DNA from: Geoalkalibacter sp.
GTDB lineage: Bacteria; Desulfobacterota; Desulfuromonadia; Desulfuromonadales; Geoalkalibacteraceae
DNA length: 54,908 nucleotides
Reading direction: 5' to 3'
Assembly: GCF_030605225.1 (NCBI RefSeq)
Contig: NZ_JAUWAV010000028.1
Location: 1 to 54,908, forward strand
The position numbers and the translations under genes were made by a program. The notes below the pieces were generated by a model. That model did not search any database. It saw nothing but the letters and a program-made list of their open reading frames with translations, and was not told the origin of the DNA. Positions 48,343-54,908 of this stretch are shown in pieces. Every line of letters starts with the position of its first letter. Position 1 is the first letter of the stretch.

Positions 48343-50577
48343 ATGGATCAAACTCTGCTCAAGCGCATCAAACGCCGGGACCGGGTGGCGCGCTGGGTCA
48401 TCACCGCCGGCGGTTTTTCCGTTATTTTCAGTGTCGCCCTGATTCTGCTGCTGATCGTGCGGGTGACCCTGCCCCTGTTTGAGAAACCCCGCGTCGAAGT
48501 GTTCGCCAAGCTGCCCGCCGCCGTGCTGACGCCGGCGGGCGAGCCCATCCTGGCCGCGGGCGTCGATGAATACCTGGAAAATTCCTACGTGATCGACGCC
48601 GGAGGCACCCTGAGTTTTTTCAACACCCTGACGGGCGAGGTGCTGGCGCGCGACGCCCTGGTTCCGCCCGGCGCCGCGGAGGCCCGGCCCATCGCCCTGG
48701 AGCGCGGCGGCGCGCCGCTCTACACCCTGCTGTGGAGCGATGGGGCGGTGTCCCTCGACGCCTTGCGCTTCGTGCCGCGCTTCGACGCGCAGGGCCGACG
48801 CAGCATCGAGCCGCGCCTGGAGCGCCTGGCGGAGTTTGCCGCGACGGGTGAGGATCTGCCCCGGCGGGTGCTGGCGCGGCCCCTCAAGGAGGGCGGCGCG
48901 ATGCTGGTGCGCCAACTCGACGAAGAGCGCATCGAAGTGCTTCAGGAGGTGGTCGGCGGCGGGCTGTTCGGCGGCGAGACGCGCGAGACCCTGGTCGCCG
49001 TCATCGACGATCTGGCCGGCAAGCAGATCAGCGCCCTCGCCCTGGACAGCGACGGCACGGATCTCTATGCCGGCACCAGCGACGGCGAGCTGCTGCACTG
49101 GTCGCTGCGCGAGCCCGGCAGCCCGCGGCTCTCCGAGCGCGTCGCGGCCTTTGCCGATGGTCGCGCCATCACCGCCCTGGCCCTGGTGTTCGGCGATGTG
49201 TCCCTGGCGGTGGGCGATGCGCGCGGTGGCTTGAGCACCTGGTTTCCGGTGCGCGTCGCGCCCGATCGCGCCGAATTCGAGCTGCGCCGGATCCACACCC
49301 TGAAGAGCCATCCCGCCGCGGTGACGGCCATCGTCGCCTCCCAGCGCGACAAATCGCTGGCCAGCCTCAACAGCGCCGGCGGGGTGCATTACGATCACAT
49401 GACCAGCGGCCGCCACCTGCTCGCCCTGGAAGGGCTCAACCCCCTGACCCAGGTGTCCCTCAACGGGCGCAACAGCGGCTTGATCGCCCTGGACAGCCGC
49501 GGCGAGGCGCTCATCTGGACCTTGGACGTGCCCCATGGCGAGGTGAGCTTGCGCACCCTGTTCGGCAAGGTCTGGTACGAAGGCTATCCGGAGCCGGCCT
49601 ACGTCTGGCAGTCCACCTCGGGCACCGACGACTTCGAGCCCAAGATGAGCCTGACGCCGCTGATCTTCGGCACCATCAAGGGCACCGCCTACGCCATGCT
49701 CTTCGCCGTGCCCCTGGCGCTGCTCGGCGCCATCTACACCAGCAGTTTCGCGCGGCCGCGGTTTCGCGAGATGGTCAAGCCGACGGTGGAGGTCATGGCC
49801 GCCATTCCCTCGGTGGTCATCGGCTTTCTCGCCGCCCTGTGGCTGGCGCCGCTGCTCGAGCGCAACATCGCGAGTTTTTTCCTGAGCGCGGCCTTCATCC
49901 CGACGTTTCTGCTGATGGGGGTGCTGCTCTGGCAGGCGCTGCGCAAGATTCCCCTGTGCAAGAAGGTCGAGCGCGGCTATGAATTTCTCACCCTGGTGCC
50001 CATTCTGCTCGGCGCCGTCTGGGCCGCCTTCGCCCTGGGGCCCTGGTTCGAGCAGCTGGTGTTCGGCGGCGATTTCAAGCTCTGGCTGTTCAACGAAACC
50101 GGCGTGCGCTACGACCCGCGCAACTGCATCGTCATCGCCTTCGCCCTGGGCTTCGCGGTGATCCCCATCATCTTCACCATCGCCGAGGACAGCCTCTCCA
50201 ACGTTCCCGGCAGCCTCAAGGCCGCCTCCCTGGCCCTGGGCGCGAGCCGCTGGCAGACCGCCTGGCGCGTGGTGCTGCCCTCGGCGAGCCCGGGCATTTT
50301 CGCCGGCACCATGATCGGGCTGGGGCGCGCCATCGGCGAAACCATGATCGTGCTCATGGCGACGGGCAACACGGCGATCATGGACTGGATCATCTTCAAC
50401 GGCATGCGGCCGCTGTCGGCCAACATCGCCGTGGAGATTCCCGAGGCGCCGGTGGGCGGCACGCTGTATCGCGTGCTGTTTTTCTCGGCGGTCATCCTCT
50501 TCATGATGACCTTTGTCCTCAACACCGCGGCGGAAATCTTCCGCCAGCGGCTGCGCAAGAAATATGGGCGGTTCTGA
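48343..50577 (+). CDS. pstC: Phosphate ABC transporter permease PstC, large periplasmic-domain form
   Basis: 744 residues from the ATG at 48343. One membrane helix (about 20-45) is followed by a large periplasmic region (about 50-430) with beta-propeller-like repeats (DSDGTDLYAGTSDGELLHWSL; SLAVGDARGGLSTWFPV). The permease domain (about 455-735) carries the EAA-type loop KAASLALGASRWQTAWRVVLPSASPGIFAG. Pseudomonas-type PstC proteins have a similar insert; E. coli PstC lacks it. With PstA it forms the phosphate channel. Confidence 0.9.
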   Translation: MDQTLLKRIKRRDRVARWVITAGGFSVIFSVALILLLIVRVTLPLFEKPRVEVFAKLPAAVLTPAGEPILAAGVDEYLENSYVIDAGGTLSFFNTLTGEVLARDALVPPGAAEARPIALERGGAPLYTLLWSDGAVSLDALRFVPRFDAQGRRSIEPRLERLAEFAATGEDLPRRVLARPLKEGGAMLVRQLDEERIEVLQEVVGGGLFGGETRETLVAVIDDLAGKQISALALDSDGTDLYAGTSDGELLHWSLREPGSPRLSERVAAFADGRAITALALVFGDVSLAVGDARGGLSTWFPVRVAPDRAEFELRRIHTLKSHPAAVTAIVASQRDKSLASLNSAGGVHYDHMTSGRHLLALEGLNPLTQVSLNGRNSGLIALDSRGEALIWTLDVPHGEVSLRTLFGKVWYEGYPEPAYVWQSTSGTDDFEPKMSLTPLIFGTIKGTAYAMLFAVPLALLGAIYTSSFARPRFREMVKPTVEVMAAIPSVVIGFLAALWLAPLLERNIASFFLSAAFIPTFLLMGVLLWQALRKIPLCKKVERGYEFLTLVPILLGAVWAAFALGPWFEQLVFGGDFKLWLFNETGVRYDPRNCIVIAFALGFAVIPIIFTIAEDSLSNVPGSLKAASLALGASRWQTAWRVVLPSASPGIFAGTMIGLGRAIGETMIVLMATGNTAIMDWIIFNGMRPLSANIAVEIPEAPVGGTLYRVLFFSAVILFMMTFVLNTAAEIFRQRLRKKYGRF

Positions 50578-50590
50578 GGAGGCCCCGACG

Positions 50591-52213
50591 TTGAGCAATC
50601 TGCACGGAAAATCCATGAAAAAGTTTTGGCGCACCGGCGAGCCCTGCGTGTGGTTCACCGGCGCGGCCCTGTCCCTGACCCTGCTCATCGCCGCGACCCT
50701 GGTGGCGGTCGTGCTGGTCAACGGCCTCGGCGTGTTCTGGCCCTCGCGCGTGGCGCTGCTGGAGCTCACCGACGGCGGCCGGCTGCTCGGCGAGGTGATG
50801 CGCTACGAAGAGCGTCCCGGCGGCGCCGGTGAGCGCCTGCAGCTCAAGATCGGCAACCGCGACCTCTACGGTCTGGACTTTCGCTGGGTCAACGCCGACG
50901 AGGTGGCGCGCAAGACCTATCCCGAGGATGTGGTGGTGCTGGAGCGCACCGAGCACGGCAATTTCCACGGCTTCCTGCGCGCGGTGCGGGCGCCGGGACT
51001 CGATGCGGCGCCGGGTGAGCCGCCCTTGGAGGCGTTTCGCCGGGCCCACGCGCTGGTGGCCGAGCGCCGGCAGGACATCGCCGCGCTGGGCGCGCGCCTC
51101 TCGGGCCTCAATTCCCAGCTGGAGCGGCTGCGCCTGCGCCTGCTCAAGCTTGAATATCGCGGCGCGGGACCCGAGGATCCGGCGATTCTCGACATCAAGC
51201 GGCAGCGCACCATCCTCAAGGACGATTTCGAGCAGCTGGTGGTGCGCCAGAGCCAGATGATCGCCGCGCTGCGCGAGATCCGCGCCGAGTTCGAGGACGC
51301 CGGCGGGCGCGCCAAGGAGATCGCCCTCGCCGAGGTGGTGCGCCTCTACCAGCCGAACGCCATGGGTGTTGCGGCCAAGGCCTGGTTTTATCTGGGCAAG
51401 CTCAAGGAACTGCTGCTCGCCGAGCCGCGCGAGGCCAACACCGAGGGCGGGCTGTTTCCGGCCATCTTCGGCACGGTGATGCTGGTGTTTCTCATGACCC
51501 TGGTGACCTTTCCCATGGGCGTGATCGCCGCCGTCTATCTGCGCGAATACGCCAAGGAAGGCCTGCTGGTGCGCATCGTGCGCATCGCCGTGAACAATCT
51601 GGCGGGCATTCCCTCCATCGTCTACGGCATCTTCGGCCTGGGCTTCTTCGTCTACGGGGTGGGCGGCGCCATCGACCAGCTGTTTTTCCCCGAGCGCCTG
51701 CCCACGCCGACCTTCGGCACCGGCGGCATCCTCTGGGCGAGCCTGACCCTGGCCCTGCTCACCGTGCCGGTGGTGATCGTCGCCACCGACGAGGCCCTGG
51801 GCGCAATTCCCGGCGGGGTGCGCGAAGGCTCTCTGGCGCTGGGCTCGACCAAATTCCAGACCCTCATGCGCATTTTGCTGCCCATGGCCTCGCCGGGCAT
51901 CATGACCGGGCTGATCCTGGCCATGGCGCGCGCCGCCGGCGAGGTGGCGCCGCTGATGATCACCGGGGTGGTGAAACTCGCGCCCGCCCTGCCCCTCGAC
52001 GGCACCTTTCCCTACTTTCATCTGGACCGCAAATTCATGCACCTGGGCTTTCACATCTACGACATCGGCTTTCAGTCGCCCAACGTCGAAGCCGCCAAGC
52101 CCATGGTGTTCGTCACCACCCTGCTGCTGGTGCTGATCGTGCTCGCCATGAGCAGCGTCGCCATCCGTTTGCGCAACAAGATGAAAAAACGCTACACTTA
52201 CAGCACTTTCTAG
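50591..52213 (+). CDS. pstA: Phosphate ABC transporter permease PstA, large periplasmic-domain form
   Basis: 540 residues from a TTG at 50591 with GGAGG 8 bases before it; an ATG eight codons later has no such site. The first helix (about 22-45) is followed by a periplasmic part with a coiled-coil stretch (AERRQDIAALGARLSGLNSQLERLRLRLLKL), then the permease domain (about 310-535) with REGSLALGSTKFQTLMRILLPMASPGIMTG. The extra domain pairs with that in PstC. Confidence 0.88.
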   Translation: MSNLHGKSMKKFWRTGEPCVWFTGAALSLTLLIAATLVAVVLVNGLGVFWPSRVALLELTDGGRLLGEVMRYEERPGGAGERLQLKIGNRDLYGLDFRWVNADEVARKTYPEDVVVLERTEHGNFHGFLRAVRAPGLDAAPGEPPLEAFRRAHALVAERRQDIAALGARLSGLNSQLERLRLRLLKLEYRGAGPEDPAILDIKRQRTILKDDFEQLVVRQSQMIAALREIRAEFEDAGGRAKEIALAEVVRLYQPNAMGVAAKAWFYLGKLKELLLAEPREANTEGGLFPAIFGTVMLVFLMTLVTFPMGVIAAVYLREYAKEGLLVRIVRIAVNNLAGIPSIVYGIFGLGFFVYGVGGAIDQLFFPERLPTPTFGTGGILWASLTLALLTVPVVIVATDEALGAIPGGVREGSLALGSTKFQTLMRILLPMASPGIMTGLILAMARAAGEVAPLMITGVVKLAPALPLDGTFPYFHLDRKFMHLGFHIYDIGFQSPNVEAAKPMVFVTTLLLVLIVLAMSSVAIRLRNKMKKRYTYSTF

Positions 52214-52222
52214 GACAAAGGC

Positions 52223-53008
52223 ATGACACCCAAGACCAGCGACATTCAGATTTCCGACCCCGTCATCGAAGCCGACAAGCTGCATTTCTATTACGGCGCC
52301 AGCGAGGCGCTGCACGACATCAACCTGCGCTTTCCGCGCAAGCAGGTCACCGCCCTCATCGGCCCCTCGGGATGCGGCAAGTCGACCTTCCTGCGCTGTC
52401 TCAACCGCATGAACGACCTCATCGACATTGCCCAGGTGGTGGGGAACATCCGCCTCAACGGCGCCGAGATCTACGCGCCGAGCGTCGATGTCATCGAGTT
52501 GCGCCGGCGGGTGGGCATGGTCTTTCAGAAATCCAATCCCTTTCCCAAGTCGATCTTTGAAAACGTGGTCTACGGCCTGCGCATCGCCGGCATCCGAAAC
52601 AAGGCGGTGCTCGAGGAGACTTGCGAGAAGGCCCTGCGCGGCTCGGCCCTGTGGGACGAGGTCAAGGATCGCCTGCACCAGTCGGCCCTGGGGCTCTCGG
52701 GCGGGCAGATGCAGCGTCTGTGCATCGCGCGCGCCATCGCCGTCAATCCCGAGGTGATCCTCATGGACGAGCCATGCAGCGCCCTGGACCCCAAATCCAC
52801 GGCGCGCGTCGAGGAGCTGATCAGCGAGCTGCGCGAGAACTACACCATCATCATCGTCACCCACAACATGCAGCAGGCCGCGCGGGTCTCGGACTACACG
52901 GCGTTTTTCTTCGAGGGGCTGCTGGTCGAGTTCGGCCTGACCAAGCAGATGTTCCTCAAACCCAGGAACAAGCAGACGGAAGACTACATCACCGGACGAT
53001 TCGGCTAA
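52223..53008 (+). CDS. pstB: Phosphate ABC transporter ATP-binding protein PstB
   Basis: 261 residues. Walker [10 protein letters not shown], then [12 protein letters not shown], the signature [16 protein letters not shown], Walker [14 protein letters not shown] and [20 protein letters not shown], all typical of PstB. It powers phosphate import. 9 bp follow pstA, and 9 bp precede phoU. Confidence 0.95.
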   Translation: MTPKTSDIQISDPVIEADKLHFYYGASEALHDINLRFPRKQVTALIGPSGCGKSTFLRCLNRMNDLIDIAQVVGNIRLNGAEIYAPSVDVIELRRRVGMVFQKSNPFPKSIFENVVYGLRIAGIRNKAVLEETCEKALRGSALWDEVKDRLHQSALGLSGGQMQRLCIARAIAVNPEVILMDEPCSALDPKSTARVEELISELRENYTIIIVTHNMQQAARVSDYTAFFFEGLLVEFGLTKQMFLKPRNKQTEDYITGRFG

Positions 53009-53017
53009 GGGGCGATC

Positions 53018-53680
53018 ATGACACTGCATATGCAACGCGAAATGGAAAAGCTCAAGAAAAGCATCCTCGGCCTCGGCGCCATCGTCGAGGAAACCGTGCA
53101 GAAGGCGGTGCTCGCCGTGGAAAACCGCGACATCGGGCTGGCCCAGGCGGTGATCAGCGGCGATGACCAGATCGATGATCTGGAGGTCGATTTCGAGGAG
53201 GACTGCCTCAAGGTGCTGGCCCTGCACCAGCCGGTGGCCAACGACCTGCGCTTCATCATCTCGGCGCTCAAGATCAACAACGACCTGGAGCGCATCGGCG
53301 ATCTGGCCACCAACGTCGCCGAGCGCGCCCTGGCGCTCACCGAGTTCGAGGCGATTCCCGCGCCCTTCGAGTTCTCGGCCATGGCGGACAAGGTCGAGGA
53401 AATGCTCAAGAAAAGCCTCGATGCCCTGGTCAACAACGATTTGCGCCTGGCCGCCCAGGTGTGCCGCATGGACGATGAAGTCGACGGCCACCACAAAAAC
53501 ACCTACAGCCTGGTCAAGGAAGAGATCCGCAAGCACCCCGAGCGGCTCGACTGCCTGATGCACTATCTCTCCATTTCGCGGCATCTGGAGCGTATTGCCG
53601 ATCTCGCCACCAATCTGGCCGAGGACGTGATCTACATGATCGAGGGCGACATCGTGCGGCATACCTCGCTGACGCGCTGA
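53018..53680 (+). CDS. phoU: Phosphate signalling protein PhoU
   Basis: 220 residues, two three-helix PhoU repeats. Metal-type motifs are visible: ISGDDQIDDLEVDFEEDCLKVLALHQPVANDLRFIISALKINNDLERIGDLATNVAER and MHYLSISRHLERIADLATNLAEDVIYMIEGD. It links Pst transport state to PhoR and keeps the regulon off when phosphate is plentiful. It is last in the operon, followed by a terminator. Confidence 0.95.
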   Translation: MTLHMQREMEKLKKSILGLGAIVEETVQKAVLAVENRDIGLAQAVISGDDQIDDLEVDFEEDCLKVLALHQPVANDLRFIISALKINNDLERIGDLATNVAERALALTEFEAIPAPFEFSAMADKVEEMLKKSLDALVNNDLRLAAQVCRMDDEVDGHHKNTYSLVKEEIRKHPERLDCLMHYLSISRHLERIADLATNLAEDVIYMIEGDIVRHTSLTR

Positions 53681-53715
53681 CCGCGGCGGGGTTTTTTCGT
53701 TTTGTTGGAAAAAAA

Positions 53716-53746
53716 GTCGTTTCCCTGGGGGAACGGCTTTTTTTTT
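53716..53746 (+). terminator. Intrinsic terminator after phoU
   Basis: The stem GTCGTTTCC with GGGAACGGC (G-U pairs included) and a short loop is followed by nine T. It ends the pst-phoU operon 36 bp after the stop. Confidence 0.75.
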
Positions 53747-53798
53747 GCAAAAGCTCTGCGCTATACTGCGAAAATTGTCAGGCGCGGAGGTGTGACCA

Positions 53799-54227
53799 GT
53801 GCACGACAAGCTGATGCGGGGCCTGCTGGTCGCGGCCCTGGTGTTTTTCACCGGAACGACGGCTCAGGCTTTTTGTTTCGAGGAGGCGGGGGCCGAATAC
53901 GACGTGCCGCCCGGCCTGCTCTGGGCCATCGCCAAGGTCGAGTCGGGTTTCGATCCCCTGGCGCTGCAAAAAAACGCCAACGGCAGCACCGATTTCGGGG
54001 TGATGCAGATCAATTCGAGTTGGATCGGCCGCTGGCCCGACGTCAACCTGGAAACCCTGCGCGATCCCTGCGGCAACGTGCGCATCGGCGCCCGGGTTCT
54101 GGCCGACTGCCTGCAGCGGCACGGTTATACCTGGGAGGGCATCGGCTGCTACAACGCGCTGAGCACCGACAAGCGCGCCGCCTATGCCCGGCGGGTGATC
54201 GCCGTCATCGAGCGCATGTCGCCTTGA
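53799..54227 (+). CDS. Small lytic transglycosylase (SLT/VirB1-like)
   Basis: 142 residues from a GTG with GGAGG 8 bases before it. Signal peptide about 1-24. The SLT domain has catalytic Glu in LLWAIAKVESGFDPLAL, then NANGSTDFGVMQINSSWI and GCYNALSTDKRAAYARRV. Four Cys residues can pair as in IpgF-like enzymes. It cuts peptidoglycan glycan strands, often to let appendages pass. A terminator follows, so it is a single-gene unit. Confidence 0.88.
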   Translation: MHDKLMRGLLVAALVFFTGTTAQAFCFEEAGAEYDVPPGLLWAIAKVESGFDPLALQKNANGSTDFGVMQINSSWIGRWPDVNLETLRDPCGNVRIGARVLADCLQRHGYTWEGIGCYNALSTDKRAAYARRVIAVIERMSP

Positions 54228-54246
54228 GAACCCTCCGCCTGTCGAT

Positions 54247-54276
54247 CTGCCGTCCGCCCGGCGGCAGGTTTTTTTT
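54247..54276 (+). terminator. Intrinsic terminator after the transglycosylase gene
   Basis: CTGCCG pairs with CGGCAG around a GC-rich loop, followed by eight T. Confidence 0.8.
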
Positions 54277-54351
54277 GCGATGCAGTGCATGCCTGCGTTT
54301 TGCACGAAAGGCGCGCCTTTCGGTAAAACCCTCCCTAGGGGACGAGCACGG

Positions 54352-54908
54352 ATGATTCGCCAATGCAAACTGCTGTTGCTGGTGTCGGCGCTGGCGCTGC
54401 TGACCGGCCTGGTCTCACCGGTTCAGGCCCGCCTGACCCTCGGGGTGGTAGAGGAGGCCAATCTGCTCGCGCCGCGCGAGGCGCAGCTGCGCCTGCTGGC
54501 GGACTATCTCGCCGCGCAGCTGGGACAGGAGGTGCGCATCCGCCTGTTCCGCGAACCGGCCAATCTCATCCAGTGGATGACGCGCCATCGCGAAATCGAT
54601 CTGGCGGTGCTTCATCATGAGCAGGTGCGGCGCCTTCCGGCGGGCGAAGTGCTGCCGGTGGCCGATTTCCAGCGGCGCGGCCAGGCCGGCCTGGCCATGG
54701 ACCAGCTGGTGGCGGGCCAGTCCCTGAGCGCCGCGCAACGCACCCGCCTGCAACAGATCCTGACGGACATGGAGCGCACCCCGGCCGGGCGCCGCACCCT
54801 TGAGCAACTGGGGGTCGAGCGCTTTGTGGCGCCGGGCAGCGGCCAGGCGCGTCTCGCCGAGGTCCGGCCGCCCGCGCCCGCCCCGGCCCCACCCGCGCCG
54901 CGGGTTGC
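54352..54908 (+). CDS. PhnD-like periplasmic binding protein, 3' end outside window
   Basis: 185 visible residues, open to the window edge. Signal peptide MIRQCKLLLLVSALALLTGLVSPVQA. Then LTLGVVEEANLLAPREAQLRLLADYLAAQLGQEVRIRLF, and a binding-protein segment IDLAVLHHEQVRRLPAGEVLPVADF. This is the PhnD/phosphate-phosphonate-binding-like start, but the ligand cannot be told. The end visible is Pro/Ala-rich (PPAPAPAPPAP), suggesting a linker to a further domain. Confidence 0.6.
   Translation, partial: MIRQCKLLLLVSALALLTGLVSPVQARLTLGVVEEANLLAPREAQLRLLADYLAAQLGQEVRIRLFREPANLIQWMTRHREIDLAVLHHEQVRRLPAGEVLPVADFQRRGQAGLAMDQLVAGQSLSAAQRTRLQQILTDMERTPAGRRTLEQLGVERFVAPGSGQARLAEVRPPAPAPAPPAPRV

Noticed and set aside
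47188-50769. A 1193-codon open frame on the minus strand opposite pstS and pstC
   Set aside because: It is antisense to clearly recognisable phosphate genes, has low-complexity His/Gln/Gly/Arg-rich translation, and comes from the strong third-position GC bias.
50519-53851. A 1110-codon open frame on the minus strand opposite pstA, pstB and phoU
   Set aside because: Shadow of the real genes; no family-like motif and no ribosome binding site.

Overview
The window is GC-rich, densely coded bacterial chromosome. The gene set suggests an anaerobic member of the Desulfuromonadia (Geobacter/Desulfuromonas/Geoalkalibacter relatives). Pointers are a GsuK-type K+ channel, a bacterial V-type ATPase, a selenocysteine-type ArsS, a PilY1/minor-pilin cluster and large-domain PstC/PstA permeases. 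No rRNA or phylogenetic marker is present, so this placement is inference. I saw no tRNA, rRNA, CRISPR array, transposase or prophage gene.

Layout. 1-2242 (minus): exbB-exbD-tonB followed by a TonB-dependent receptor cut by the window edge. 2622-4983 (minus): mgtE overlapping uppP, preceded by a structured leader that can mask the mgtE ribosome binding site. 5369-12867 (plus): a V-type ATPase operon ordered B-D-I-K-E-DUF2764-A. 13032-16530 (plus): an arsenosugar-type pair (AhpD-like protein and radical SAM ArsS) plus a TVP38/flavin disulfide reductase fusion. ArsS appears to read through an in-frame TGA as selenocysteine, with a SECIS-like hairpin right after it. 16592-20483: a molybdate regulator divergent from modA-mop-modB-modC. 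20499-23826 (minus): glmU-glmS. 24120-24983: an iron-sulfur protein related to epoxyqueuosine reductase. 25063-28102: zur-znuC-znuB and znuA, divergent around a shared Zur box. 28099-32832: a YkgJ-type protein, an archaeal-type ornithine cyclodeaminase-like protein, carbamate kinase, a cyclic-2,3-DPG-synthetase-like P-loop protein and a small membrane protein. 32842-38892: K+ channel, NlpC/P60 lipoprotein, L,D-transpeptidase, THUMP protein, ferritin-like protein and a hypothetical. 38960-44200 (minus): minor-pilin/PilY1 cluster. 44551-53680 (plus): phoB-phoR-pstS-pstC-pstA-pstB-phoU. 53799-54908: a lytic transglycosylase and a truncated PhnD-like gene.

How the genes work together. Much of the window handles acquisition of, or response to, inorganic ions: a TonB system, Mg2+ (mgtE), molybdate (mod), Zn2+ (znu/zur), K+ (GsuK-like) and phosphate (pho/pst). 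The V-ATPase rotor subunit carries a residue set like that of Na+-binding rings. The envelope is represented by uppP, glmU/glmS, L,D-transpeptidase, NlpC/P60 and a lytic transglycosylase. The strongest unusual signal is the selenocysteine reading of arsS. Next come the mgtE leader, the circularly permuted V-ATPase operon, the degenerate pilin-like gene next to pilY1, and the 11-bp-spaced CTAAC repeats before pstS.
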